A stretch of DNA of 64,000 bases from contig NZ_LMGI01000002.1 of assembly GCF_001427105.1 (NCBI RefSeq), forward strand, positions 124,001 to 188,000, given 5' to 3'. The DNA comes from Sphingopyxis sp. Root154. GTDB taxonomy: Bacteria; Pseudomonadota; Alphaproteobacteria; Sphingomonadales; Sphingomonadaceae. This document shows, piece after piece, positions 46,254 through 54,180 of the stretch (the stretch's first letter is position 1; the number at the start of each line of letters is the position of its first letter). The notes under the pieces were generated by a model. The model had not been told where the DNA came from, did no database searches, and was given only the letters and a program-made list of their open reading frames with translations. The position numbers and the translations under genes are program-made.

Positions 46254-47333
46254 ATGAGCGAGCGCTACGAGTTCATCGACATGGCCGAGACCGGCCCGAA
46301 GGCCGTCCGCACCGCCTTTGCCAATCAGGTCGCATATTGCCGCGCCAACGACGCGCGCGTCACCGCCCGCGTCGTCGCGGCGCTCGCCGCGCTGCTTGCC
46401 AAGCCGACGAGCGAATTCGCGCGCCGCATCGCCGGCTGGCAAGGGCCCCCGCTCGCCGACGCGCTGCCGCTCCGCGCCGCTGGCGGTATCCACGCGCTGC
46501 ATCTGTCGGGAACCGCGCACGAACTCGCGCCCATCTACGCCGATTCCGAAGACATCAACGACAATGCGGTCATCGCCGGCGTCGTCGCGCGGCACGAAGC
46601 GGCGCTGCTTCCCTGGCTCGACGGCCCGCCCCAGACGAACGAGGCGGGGCGCTCGTCGAACTTTATCGCCGCGATGCTCTGGCTTGCCGACAAGGGCCTG
46701 CCCCCGCGTTTCGACTGCCTCGAAATCGGATCGAGCGGCGGGATCAACCTGATGATCGACCGCTATCATTACGACCTAGGCGGCGTGCATGTCGGGCCGC
46801 AGCCGGGCGCGATCGCCTTCACCCCCGACTGGCGCGGCGACCATCCGCCGCAGCACGCGATCGAATTCACCGGCCTCAAAGGTTGCGACGTTGCCCCCGT
46901 CGACCTGACCGATCCCGCGCAGGCGCTGCGGCTGAAAGCCTATATCTGGCCCGAGCAGCATATCCGCTTCGCGCGCATCGAGGCGGCGATTGCGGCGGCG
47001 ACCGAGGACCCACCGCAACTGATCCGCGCGAACGCCGCCGATTTCGTCAAGGCCGAACTCGCGAAACCGCAAGCTGAAGGGACGACGCGCGTGCTGATGC
47101 ATTCGGTCGTCTGGCAATATGTCCCCGCCGACCAGCAGGCGCGCGTCACCGTCGCGATGGAGGAAGCTGGCAAGCGCGCGACCGCCGACCGGCCGCTCGC
47201 GTGGATCGCGCTCGAGGCGAACCGGACGGTGCATCATCATGAACTGGCCGTGCGCTATTGGCCGGACGGCGAAGCGCCGAAGAAAATTGCCCAGGCGCAC
47301 GCGCACGGCGCGTGGATCGAGTGGCTGGGCTAA
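46254..47333 (+). CDS. DUF2332 family protein
   Basis: 359 residues. DUF2332 is widespread in actinobacteria and alphaproteobacteria with no known function. It contains [14 protein letters not shown] near the start, [39 protein letters not shown] (split here; an S-adenosylmethionine-type glycine loop is possible), and [17 protein letters not shown] 46254 has AGGAAAAAGGGC upstream. It is divergent from hisG. Confidence 0.88.
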   Translation: MSERYEFIDMAETGPKAVRTAFANQVAYCRANDARVTARVVAALAALLAKPTSEFARRIAGWQGPPLADALPLRAAGGIHALHLSGTAHELAPIYADSEDINDNAVIAGVVARHEAALLPWLDGPPQTNEAGRSSNFIAAMLWLADKGLPPRFDCLEIGSSGGINLMIDRYHYDLGGVHVGPQPGAIAFTPDWRGDHPPQHAIEFTGLKGCDVAPVDLTDPAQALRLKAYIWPEQHIRFARIEAAIAAATEDPPQLIRANAADFVKAELAKPQAEGTTRVLMHSVVWQYVPADQQARVTVAMEEAGKRATADRPLAWIALEANRTVHHHELAVRYWPDGEAPKKIAQAHAHGAWIEWLG

Positions 47334-47348
47334 ACACGCCCTTCGTCG

Positions 47349-47816
47349 TTAAAGCCGCGCCTCCAACCGCGCCAGCAATTGCTGCACCGGGGTCACGGCC
47401 GGCGCTTCCCAGCCGGCCTCCAGCATCGCGATCCGCTCGAACAATCGTTCGCTCGCCGAAACAATCCGGCGTACCGACACATCGAAGCTCGCGCATATGG
47501 CCCAGTCGGCCGCAACCGCCTGCCCGATCCGCGCCGCGCTGTCGTGCGGCCCCGCCCCCGGGTCGCCCGCGAACATCGCGCGGCGGTGGAGCAGCCAGGC
47601 GATGACGTGCATCAGCCGCGTCGTCGTCTTCAACGATTCGCACGCAAGGCCGATCTGCGCCGCAGCGTCGCCGCCGGCACGCCCGAGGTCGCGCTGCACG
47701 GCAAAGGCGGCGTGCGCCTCGTCGGCGAGCAGCATCGCCTCGACATAGAGATTTTCGACCTGTGCGCGTTGCACCGGCACATCGATCGCCATCATGTTCG
47801 TTCGCCCACCGACCAT
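47349..47816 (-). CDS. RcdA-like protein (DUF1465 family)
   Basis: 155 residues, helical. DUF1465 is the family of Caulobacter RcdA, an adaptor that helps ClpXP degrade CtrA during the cell cycle. The body reads VENLYVEAMLLADEAHAAF, CESLKTTTRLMHVIAWLLHRRAM (split here) and SVRRIVSASERLFERIAML. Start is uncertain among ATGs 47816, 47795 and 47792, none with a good Shine-Dalgarno. Functional transfer from Caulobacter is inference. Confidence 0.75.
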   Translation of the reverse strand: MVGGRTNMMAIDVPVQRAQVENLYVEAMLLADEAHAAFAVQRDLGRAGGDAAAQIGLACESLKTTTRLMHVIAWLLHRRAMFAGDPGAGPHDSAARIGQAVAADWAICASFDVSVRRIVSASERLFERIAMLEAGWEAPAVTPVQQLLARLEARL

Positions 47817-47927
47817 GACGCGGGAGATGCCATGCCGGCTATCGGGTCCGCAACGTCGGTAACCATGAAATTACGCACGCCAACCGTCCCGTTTTGATTC
47901 AGGCGTTTAAAAGGCGAGCGGCATCGA

Positions 47928-48125
47928 TCAGGCGATGATATCGGGAAGCAGCTGATCTTCGCACCAAGAGATCTCGTCGCGCAGGCGCAGCTTGCGTTTT
48001 TTCAGGCGCGCGAGCTGCAGCTGGTCGGGAATCGCCGCGGTGCCGAGCGCAATGATCGCCGCATCGAGGTCGCGATGCTCGATGCGAAGAAGCTCCAGGC
48101 GCTGGGTAATTTCCTCTGGGTTCAC
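47928..48125 (-). CDS. DUF465/YdcH-type small helical protein
   Basis: 65 residues, mostly coiled coil: EITQRLELLRIEHRDLDAAI, then LARLKKRKLRLRDEISWCEDQL (split here). The two-helix hairpin with an LKKRKLxLRDEI C-terminal helix is the DUF465 (YdcH) pattern; function unknown. GTG 48125 has GGGAGG 4-5 nt upstream. A second family member stands divergent 123 bp away. Confidence 0.85.
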   Translation of the reverse strand: MNPEEITQRLELLRIEHRDLDAAIIALGTAAIPDQLQLARLKKRKLRLRDEISWCEDQLLPDIIA

Positions 48126-48248
48126 ATCGCCTCCCTGCCACGTTCACCACTGGTCCGCAACGGGGACCGCTTGGCCGAATCGGCACGACATCGAGGTGGT
48201 TTCGTGATTTAATTCGTCCTGCCCATCGAGTCGAAAAGGAGAATGCCA

Positions 48249-48407
48249 ATGAGCACGTCGCACCTTTCCACCCTGAAGTCCCGCCACGCGGACCTCGATG
48301 CGAAAATTGCGAATGAAGAGCGCCGCCCCGCCCCCGATACCGGAGTGGTTGCGCAGCTCAAGAAGCAGAAACTGAAACTCAAGGAAGAGATGCTCGCGAT
48401 CGCCTGA
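48249..48407 (+). CDS. Second DUF465/YdcH-type mini-protein, 52 residues
   Basis: Translation gives MSTSHLSTLKSRHADLDAKI, then ANEERRPAPDTGVV and AQLKKQKLKLKEEMLAIA. The helix-turn-helix hairpin with the LKKQKLKLKEEM ending is the same family as the divergent neighbour. Of two in-frame ATGs the second (48249) is chosen, because AAGGAG then lies 7 nt upstream; ATG 48243 abuts the Shine-Dalgarno. Confidence 0.85.
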   Translation: MSTSHLSTLKSRHADLDAKIANEERRPAPDTGVVAQLKKQKLKLKEEMLAIA

Positions 48408-48452
48408 CCGCCAGCGCTATCGCCCCGCTGATGCCACCCTGTGAAGGACGCA

Positions 48453-48842
48453 TCAGCGCCGGCGGTAGAAGGGCCCCGTCTCGAGCCCCGTGCGCCGAAG
48501 ATGTGGCGGCAAATCGGACTGCGAAACCACCTGACGACGCACCGCCTGCGGGTCGACCTGACGGTCGAACGCAATACCGAACTTGCCCTCGCCTACCCAG
48601 ATCACGCGGCCCGCGACCGAGCCGACGTTGCGCAGGTCAACCTCGACCGCCGCGCCCTGCGCGACCTTGACGTTCGCCTCGGCCAGCATGCCGCCGGGCG
48701 ACAGGTTGCGCACGCGGACGGTAACGGGATCGGCATGGCCGGGCAGGATCAGGCCGGCCTGCAGGAACAGGCTGTCGCGATCGGCGCCGCGCGACAGCGC
48801 CGCGACTTCCTCGTCGACCGATCTGGGTCCTAGTGAATCCAT
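48453..48842 (-). CDS. PilZ-domain protein, possible c-di-GMP receptor
   Basis: 129 residues, single PilZ beta barrel. The c-di-GMP motifs are visible as RGADR (RxxxR) near residue 18 and VRNLSPGGM (the N/DxSxxG box) near 44. A strand IWVGEGKFGIAFD follows. No membrane or enzymatic domain. It may tie c-di-GMP to motility or polysaccharide output; partner unknown. ATG 48842 precedes a short acidic N-terminus. Confidence 0.85.
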   Translation of the reverse strand: MDSLGPRSVDEEVAALSRGADRDSLFLQAGLILPGHADPVTVRVRNLSPGGMLAEANVKVAQGAAVEVDLRNVGSVAGRVIWVGEGKFGIAFDRQVDPQAVRRQVVSQSDLPPHLRRTGLETGPFYRRR

Positions 48843-48926
48843 TGCGTCCCGTTCCTCTTGTGATTGAGGAGTGGAATCTAGGACGGGGTCATTGCGGAAT
48901 CGTAAATGGGGCCGAGGCCCCGGCCA

Positions 48927-49388
48927 CTAATCTTCGCGTGAAATCCGTTCGTTGCGCTCGTGGCGCTCCTGCGCCTCCAGCGTCATCGTCGCGATCGGGC
49001 GGGCTTGCAGGCGTGCTAACGAGATCGGCTCGCCAGTGACCGCGCAATAGCCATATTCGCCTTCGTCGATGCGGCGAATCGCCGAATCGATCTTGGCGAT
49101 CAGCTTGCGCTGGCGGTCGCGTGTTCGAAGTTCGATCGCCCAGTCAGTCTCGCTCGACGCGCGATCGGCGAGGTCGGGCTCGCGCAGCGGGCCGTCCTGA
49201 AGATGCGCCAGCGTCGATTCGGATTCGGACAGGATCGACTTTTTCCAGGCGAGGAGCAGGCCGCGGAAATAGTCCTGCTGCCGCTCGTTCATAAACTCTT
49301 CGTCGTCGCCGGGGACATAGTCCGAATCGAGATTGGATTTGGCTTCGCGAAGCGCGTCAGCGCCAACGTCGGCAATCTTGGTCGGCAT
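48927..49388 (-). CDS. dksA: RNA polymerase-binding protein DksA
   Basis: 153 residues. DksA enters the RNA polymerase secondary channel and, with ppGpp, tunes rRNA and stress promoters. NERQQDYFRGLLLAWKKSIL begins the coiled coil, and the tip has DLADRAS. The zinc-finger region reads YGYCAVTGEPI...RLQARPIATMTLEAQERHE with only one Cys in the whole protein, so no C4 zinc site can form; this one-Cys form is usual in alphaproteobacteria. Confidence 0.94.
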   Translation of the reverse strand: MPTKIADVGADALREAKSNLDSDYVPGDDEEFMNERQQDYFRGLLLAWKKSILSESESTLAHLQDGPLREPDLADRASSETDWAIELRTRDRQRKLIAKIDSAIRRIDEGEYGYCAVTGEPISLARLQARPIATMTLEAQERHERNERISRED

Positions 49389-49827
49389 GAGGGGCTCTCG
49401 CGTCCTTTCCTGTCACCTTACGGGCTGTTAAACAGCTCGGGGAGTGGCGCGCCTATACCCAGCCGCTGGCGACGATACAAGCGCCTAAGCTGCCGATAGC
49501 GACAACCCGTGAAGCGGCGATGAACCGGCATCGCGTCGAGGGCGATTCTGCCGCCCGGTGGCGGGCCTGTCGAGCAGCCCGCGCGGACGCAATTTAGGTC
49601 CGAAGGTTAACCAATTGCATAGAATTGCTGCACAATCCGTTCTGTTTTGGGACAGATAGCGGGATTTTTGTTGATTCCGCGTGCCAATTCCCGCTCTCGG
49701 ACAGGCAAACGCGGTTAACACAATTGCCGCGTTCACAAAGCTTTGGCCTTTTGAGTTATAGCGAAGGTGAACGGGGGGTGCCGGTCGAGGGCGCTTCGCA
49801 CCTGCAACGGGAAAGAAAGAAAAGCCT
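49389..49827. other. 439-base divergent gap between dksA and the Ser-rich surface protein
   Basis: A short palindrome around GCTGTT-A-AACAGC (49425-49438) sits near the dksA side. A lower-GC patch (about 49600-49760) includes GGTTAACCAATTG and GGTTAACACAATTG, two related 14-mers 103 bp apart (49607 and 49710). These may be binding sites for the surface-protein promoter. No gene or ncRNA was recognised. Confidence 0.4.
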
Positions 49828-50919
49828 ATGTCTGTCCGAATGGCCCTGGCCAAGCTTTGCGCCTGCACCTGCGGCGGGGCGATCATCGGTAGCGGCGCAA
49901 TGCAGATCGCGGACGTCCCGAAGGCGCGCGCGCAGACGGTCCAGTCGTGCTCGCCGTGCGCGGGCAAGAAGGTCGTGCGCAAGCGCCATGCGGCGCGCAA
50001 GCCCGTGAAGCGCGTGCGCCGCGTCGTGACGACGAAGCGCATCATTCGCACCGCGACCCCGCAGACGCAGGTGGTAACGCAGACGATCCCGCTGCCACCG
50101 ATCCCTTATGCGCCCTTCCCGCGTGGCGGCTTTGAAGGCGGTAGCAGCGGCGGCGGCGTGACCGTCATCGGCGGCGGCTTTGGCGGCGGTTTCGGCGGCG
50201 GTTTCTTCGGGGGTTTCTTCGGCGGCAGCAGCGGCGGCGGCAGCAGCGGCAGCATCGTCGTCACCTCGACGACAACCGGCGGCCTCAGCACAACCTCCAG
50301 CACCTCGTCGGGCGTCTCGACCTCGACGGGTGGCGTGTCGACCTCCACCGGCGGGGTGTCGACCTCGACTGGCGGTGTTTCGACCTCCACCGGTGGCGTT
50401 TCGACCTCGACCGGCAGCGTCAGCACCTCGACCTCGTCGGGCAATGTTTCGACCTCTTCGGGTAACGTCAGCACCTCCTCTTCGAGCAGCAGCTCGTCGT
50501 CGAGTTCGTCCTCCTCTTCGTCGTCGTCGAGCTCGTCCTCGTCGGGCGGCAGCTCGTCGAAGGGCAGCTCGGGCTGGGGCAGTTCCTCCCACGGCAGCTC
50601 GGGCGGTTCGAGCAGTTCGTCATCGAGCTCTTCCTCGTCGTCGAGCAGCAGCACCTCAAGCGGGGCAACCTCGTCGGGCGCCACGGGTGGGAGCAGCAGC
50701 TGGGGGTCGACCGGCAGCACCGGATCGTCGTCGAGCAGCAGCTCGTCATCCTCTTCGTCTTCGTCGTCCAGCTCCGGCGGCAGCACCAGCAGCTCGTCGG
50801 GCGATCCGACCCCTGTTCCTGCACCGCCGATGATGCTATTGTTCGGCGCTGCAGCCGCTGCGCTTGTCGCGCGGCGCCGCGCGGCGAACCGCAACGACGA
50901 CGACGCCAACGCGGCTTGA
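49828..50919 (+). CDS. Secreted Gly/Ser/Thr-rich protein with VPAP C-terminal sorting signal
   Basis: 363 residues. A signal-like N-terminus (about 1-35, with Cys in CACTCGG) is followed by a basic segment (KKVVRKRHAARKPVKRVRR), a Pro patch, a Gly-rich block (about 105-135), five VSTSTGG repeats (about 162-196), then nearly 140 residues dominated by Ser. The C-terminus has TPVPAPP, a hydrophobic helix (MMLLFGAAAAALVA) and RRRAA, the layout of PEP-CTERM-type sorting signals in VPxP form, with an acidic tail DDDANAA after it. AGAAAAG precedes the ATG. A terminator follows. Confidence 0.8.
   Translation: MSVRMALAKLCACTCGGAIIGSGAMQIADVPKARAQTVQSCSPCAGKKVVRKRHAARKPVKRVRRVVTTKRIIRTATPQTQVVTQTIPLPPIPYAPFPRGGFEGGSSGGGVTVIGGGFGGGFGGGFFGGFFGGSSGGGSSGSIVVTSTTTGGLSTTSSTSSGVSTSTGGVSTSTGGVSTSTGGVSTSTGGVSTSTGSVSTSTSSGNVSTSSGNVSTSSSSSSSSSSSSSSSSSSSSSSSGGSSSKGSSGWGSSSHGSSGGSSSSSSSSSSSSSSSTSSGATSSGATGGSSSWGSTGSTGSSSSSSSSSSSSSSSSSGGSTSSSSGDPTPVPAPPMMLLFGAAAAALVARRRAANRNDDDANAA
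50311..50436 (+). repeat. 21-bp tandem repeat within the Ser-rich gene
   Basis: Five in-frame copies (50311, 50332, 50353, 50374, 50395) of a GGYGTSTCGACCTCSACYGG-like unit encode VSTSTGG, with a degenerate sixth to 50436. Copies differ mainly at third positions, so they are old enough to have drifted, yet the protein repeat is kept. Confidence 0.9.
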
Positions 50920-50963
50920 GAAATCCACTGGCGGTCCGGGGGGCTAACCCAGACCACCGAACT

Positions 50964-50993
50964 AAGGGCCGCCCTTCGGGACGGCCCTTTTTT
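50964..50993 (+). terminator. Intrinsic terminator of the Ser-rich protein gene
   Basis: AAGGGCCGCCC-TTC-GGG-A-CGGCCCTT hairpin followed by TTTT, 45 bp past the stop. Confidence 0.9.
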
Positions 50994-51012
50994 ATGCGCG
51001 ACGCGAATCAGT

Positions 51013-51051
51013 TTGCCATATGGGAAACTATTTATATAGTTCGCCATATGG
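51013..51051 (+). promoter_or_regulatory. arsR-type promoter with twin GCCATATGG sites
   Basis: TTGCCA (51013-51018) and TATAGT (51035-51040) stand 16 bp apart, and the ATG at 51048 is 7 nt past the -10. GCCATATGG occurs at 51015-51023, overlapping the -35, and at 51043-51051, covering the start codon; the two are 28 bp apart. The layout suggests autoregulation and a leaderless message. Confidence 0.55.
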
Positions 51052-51389
51052 TGAACCAACAAGCCGCACTCGATTCGCTCTTCCACGCACTCGCCGACCC
51101 GACGCGCCGCGCGGTCGTCAGCCGCCTGCTCAAAGGCGCCGCGCCGGTAAAGCAGCTATCCGAGCCGTTTGAAATGGGCCTTCCCGCCTTCCTCAAGCAT
51201 CTGTCGGTGCTTGAGCTGTCGGGACTGATCCGCACCGAAAAGCAGGGCCGCGTCCGCACCTGCCGTGTCGATGCCGAGCGGCTCGCGGCGGCGGAAGGCT
51301 GGCTCTCGCAGCAACGCGCGATCTGGCAGGGCCGCACCGACCGTCTCGCCGACTTCGTCGAATCGCAAAATCCCCCGGAGAAAATATGA
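51048..51389 (+). CDS. ArsR-family winged-helix regulator
   Basis: 113 residues. The winged-helix shows LFHALADPTRRAVVSRLL, PVKQLSEPFEMGLPAFLKHL (split at will) and LSGLIRTEKQGRVRTCRV. No metal-binding Cys cluster is present; the type paired with SRPBCC genes usually does not sense metals. ATG 51048 is chosen because the family starts 10 residues before ALADPTRR; the frame upstream to 50916 crosses the terminator. Its stop overlaps the next gene by 4 bp. Confidence 0.88.
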   Translation: MVNQQAALDSLFHALADPTRRAVVSRLLKGAAPVKQLSEPFEMGLPAFLKHLSVLELSGLIRTEKQGRVRTCRVDAERLAAAEGWLSQQRAIWQGRTDRLADFVESQNPPEKI

Positions 51390-51853
51390 TGACCAACGAC
51401 ACGATCCTGACGATCTCCCGCCTGATCGCCGCGCCGCCGTCGGCCGTGTGGAACGCGTGGAGCGTGCCGGAGAATCTCGCGAAATGGTGGATCCCGGCGC
51501 CGATCGAATGCGAGGTCGTCACGCTCGACCTGCGGCCGGGCGGCGGGTTCGTGACGCGAATGCGCGAAGCCGGCGCTGGCGATTTTCAGCCGCATGTCGA
51601 TGGCTGTTTCCTCGAGGCGATCCCGAACGAGCGGCTCGTCTTCACTACTGTGCTCACCGAAGGCTGGCAGCCCGCCGAGCCCTGGCTCGCGCTGACCGCG
51701 ATCCTGACCTTCGAAGCGCAGGATGGTGGCACCCTCTATTCGGCGCGTGTGCTCCACAAGACGCCCGAGGACAGCGCCAAGCATGACGAGATGGGCTTTT
51801 ACGAAGGCTGGGGCACTGCGATCGGCCAGTTGGCCGAGTTGGTGGAACGCTAA
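51386..51853 (+). CDS. SRPBCC (AHSA1-type) domain protein
   Basis: 155 residues. The START-like fold shows the AHSA1 pattern: [28 protein letters not shown] (split here), [25 protein letters not shown] and [21 protein letters not shown] (split here). Such genes are regularly coupled to an ArsR regulator, as here with an ATG inside the ArsR stop. Probably binds a hydrophobic ligand; no function known. Confidence 0.88.
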   Translation: MMTNDTILTISRLIAAPPSAVWNAWSVPENLAKWWIPAPIECEVVTLDLRPGGGFVTRMREAGAGDFQPHVDGCFLEAIPNERLVFTTVLTEGWQPAEPWLALTAILTFEAQDGGTLYSARVLHKTPEDSAKHDEMGFYEGWGTAIGQLAELVER

Positions 51854-51896
51854 GACGGGCTTGCGCCGCGCGGGCGCCGCCGCCATAGCGCGGCGC

Positions 51897-53177
51897 ATGC
51901 ACGATATCCGCCTGATCCGGGAAAATCCCGAAGCGTTCGACGCCGGCCTCGCGCGCCGCGGCCTCGAACCCCTGTCCGCCCGGATCGTGGCGGCCGACGC
52001 GTCGCTGCGCGCGTTGCAGACCGAAATCCAGGCATCGCTCGCGCGCCGCAACGAAGCGTCGAAGCTGATTGGCCAGGCGATGGCCAGCGGCGACAAGGAC
52101 AAGGCCGAAGCATTGAAGACCGAGGTCGCCGACCTCAAGACTTCGCTTCCCGCCAAGGAAGACGCCGAGCGCGAACAGCTCGCCGCATTGCAGGACATTC
52201 TCGCCGCCCTCCCGAACATCCCGCTTGCCGATGTCCCCGACGGCGCGGATGAGGAAGGTAATGTCGAGATTTCGCGCTGGGGCACGCCCCGCACGTTCGA
52301 TTTCCCGCCGCAGGAGCATGCCGACTTCGCCCCCGCGCTCGGCCTCGATTTCGAGACCGCGGCCAAGATGTCGGGTGCGCGTTTTGCGTTCCTGAAAGGC
52401 CAGATGGCGCGGCTCGAACGCGCGCTCGGCCAGTTCATGATCGACAAGCAGACTACTGAGGCCGGCTACACCGAATGCGCGACCCCATTGATGGTTCGCG
52501 ACGAAGCAGCTTACGGCACGACGCAGCTCCCCAAGTTCCGCGAGGACCTGTTCCAGACCACCGACGGCCGCTGGCTCATCTCGACCTCCGAAATGAGCCT
52601 GACCAACGCGGTGCGCGAGGAAATCCTGCCCGAGTCCGATCTGCCGATCCGCATGACCGCCCTCACCCCCTGCTTCCGCTCCGAGGCGGGATCGGCGGGG
52701 CGCGACACGCGCGGCTATATCCGCCAGCACCAGTTCTGGAAGGTCGAGCTCGTGTCGATCGTCCGCCCCGAGGAATCGGATGCCGAACTCGAACGCAAGA
52801 CGCGCGCTGCCGAGGTGATCCTTGAGGCGCTCGAACTCCCCTATCGCAAGATGTTGCTGTGCAGCGGCGACATGGGCTTTTCGGCGCGCAAGACCTACGA
52901 CCTCGAAGTGTGGCTGCCCGGCCAGAACGCCTATCGCGAGATTTCGAGCTGCTCGACCTGCGGCGATTTCCAGGCGCGGCGCATGAATGCGCGCTTCCGC
53001 CGCGAAGGCGGCAAGAGCAACGAGTTCGTCCACACGCTCAACGGATCGGGGCTTGCCGTGGGCCGGACGCTCGTCGCGATCCTCGAAAACTACCAACAGG
53101 CCGACGGCAGTGTCGACGTTCCGACGGCGCTGCTGCCGTACATGGGCGGCATCACCAAGCTCACCCCGGCCAACTAA
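51897..53177 (+). CDS. serS: Seryl-tRNA synthetase
   Basis: 426 residues. Charges tRNA-Ser. N-terminal long coiled coil (about 25-100) binds the tRNA; class II motifs are present: TATPLMVR-type [15 protein letters not shown], the motif 2 loop [21 protein letters not shown] (split here) and motif 3 [32 protein letters not shown] is the usual start. A dispersed inverted repeat and then surE follow. Confidence 0.97.
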   Translation: MHDIRLIRENPEAFDAGLARRGLEPLSARIVAADASLRALQTEIQASLARRNEASKLIGQAMASGDKDKAEALKTEVADLKTSLPAKEDAEREQLAALQDILAALPNIPLADVPDGADEEGNVEISRWGTPRTFDFPPQEHADFAPALGLDFETAAKMSGARFAFLKGQMARLERALGQFMIDKQTTEAGYTECATPLMVRDEAAYGTTQLPKFREDLFQTTDGRWLISTSEMSLTNAVREEILPESDLPIRMTALTPCFRSEAGSAGRDTRGYIRQHQFWKVELVSIVRPEESDAELERKTRAAEVILEALELPYRKMLLCSGDMGFSARKTYDLEVWLPGQNAYREISSCSTCGDFQARRMNARFRREGGKSNEFVHTLNGSGLAVGRTLVAILENYQQADGSVDVPTALLPYMGGITKLTPAN

Positions 53178-53182
53178 ACAGT

Positions 53183-53253
53183 CGTCACCCCGGACTTGAT
53201 CCGGGGTCCATGACGCCATCGCCGAATGGATTCCGGATCAAGTCCGGGATGAC
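53183..53253. repeat. Inverted repeat between serS and surE
   Basis: Outer arms (53183-53211 and 53225-53253) contain CGGACTTGATCCGG and CCGGATCAAGTCCG; the ends read CGTCACCCC and GGGATGACG. This is a dispersed alphaproteobacterial intergenic repeat type and shares its ends with the hairpin at 21037. It lies within a probable serS-surE transcript. Confidence 0.75.
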
Positions 53254-53274
53254 GAAGAAAGAGAGACGAAAAAC

Positions 53275-54039
53275 GTGCGCATCCTCCTCACCAACGACGA
53301 CGGCTATCACGCGCCCGGCATGGCGGTGCTCGAAGCGATCGCACGCGAACTCAGCGACGATATCTGGGTCTGCGCCCCCGCCGAGGAACAGTCGGGCGCC
53401 GGCCACTCGCTCACCCTCTCGCGCCCCGTGCGCATCCGCCAGCACGAAGAACGCCGCTGGTCGTGCAGCGGCACCCCGACCGATTCGGTGATGATGGCGA
53501 TCGGCAAGCTGATGCCTGAAAAGCCCGACCTGATCCTGTCGGGGGTCAACCGCGGCGCGAATCTTGGCGACGACGTCACTTACTCGGGCACGGTATCGGC
53601 GGCGATCGAGGGCGCGCTCGCGGGCATCCCGTCGATCGCGCTCAGCCAGGTTTATGCCAAGGAAGGCATGGGCGACAGCGTGCCCTTCGAAGCCGCCGCG
53701 GCATGGGGCGCCAAGGTGCTGCGCCCGTTGCTCGCGATGGACATGGCGCCGCGCACGCTGATCAACATCAACTTCCCCGCGATTCCCGCCGAAGAGGTGC
53801 AGGGCATCCGCGTCACGCGGCAGGGCTTCCACGATTACGGCCGCGGCTCGATCGTCGAGGGCACCGACCCGCGTGGTTATCGCTATTACTGGTTCGGCCT
53901 TCACGGCATCGAACACAGCCTCGGCCACGACAGCGACCTCGAGGCGATCGACGACAAATATATCTCGGTCACCCCGCTCCAGCTCGACCTGACGCATGAC
54001 GCCTCGCTCGCGGCGTTGCGCGGTGCCTATGGCGGCTGA
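53275..54039 (+). CDS. surE: 5'/3'-nucleotidase SurE
   Basis: 254 residues. SurE dephosphorylates nucleoside monophosphates and is linked to stationary survival. RILLTNDDGYHAPG holds the metal-binding Asp pair; PAEEQSGAGHSLTL, LSGVNRGANLGDDVTYSGTVSAA (split here) follow. Starts at GTG 53275, preceded by GAAAGAGAGACG. Downstream of serS, the usual sphingomonad neighbour. Confidence 0.95.
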   Translation: MRILLTNDDGYHAPGMAVLEAIARELSDDIWVCAPAEEQSGAGHSLTLSRPVRIRQHEERRWSCSGTPTDSVMMAIGKLMPEKPDLILSGVNRGANLGDDVTYSGTVSAAIEGALAGIPSIALSQVYAKEGMGDSVPFEAAAAWGAKVLRPLLAMDMAPRTLININFPAIPAEEVQGIRVTRQGFHDYGRGSIVEGTDPRGYRYYWFGLHGIEHSLGHDSDLEAIDDKYISVTPLQLDLTHDASLAALRGAYGG

Positions 54040-54180
54040 TAAGCGGGATCCACCACGCGTCCGCACAGGCGACGTCATCGGCCGCGCCGGCGCGACCGGT
54101 CAGGTCCAGACGTCGTAACTCCATTTCCAGTTGCGCAAAAATCGCATACCCGTCGATCCGATGAAGCAACTGCCGCCCCG

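Noticed and set aside
46215..46769. N-terminal extension of hisG by 185 residues
   Set aside because: The extension is antisense to the DUF2332 gene; the short HisG start at 46214 is complete.
50311..50436. CRISPR-like array from regular 21-bp repeats
   Set aside because: Repeats abut with no spacers and are in frame within a coding region; no cas genes are near.
50106..51086. Long minus-strand frame rich in Glu, Asp and Pro opposite the Ser-rich gene
   Set aside because: It is the complement of Ser and Gly codons; there is no family, and the plus strand has a signal, repeats, anchor and terminator.
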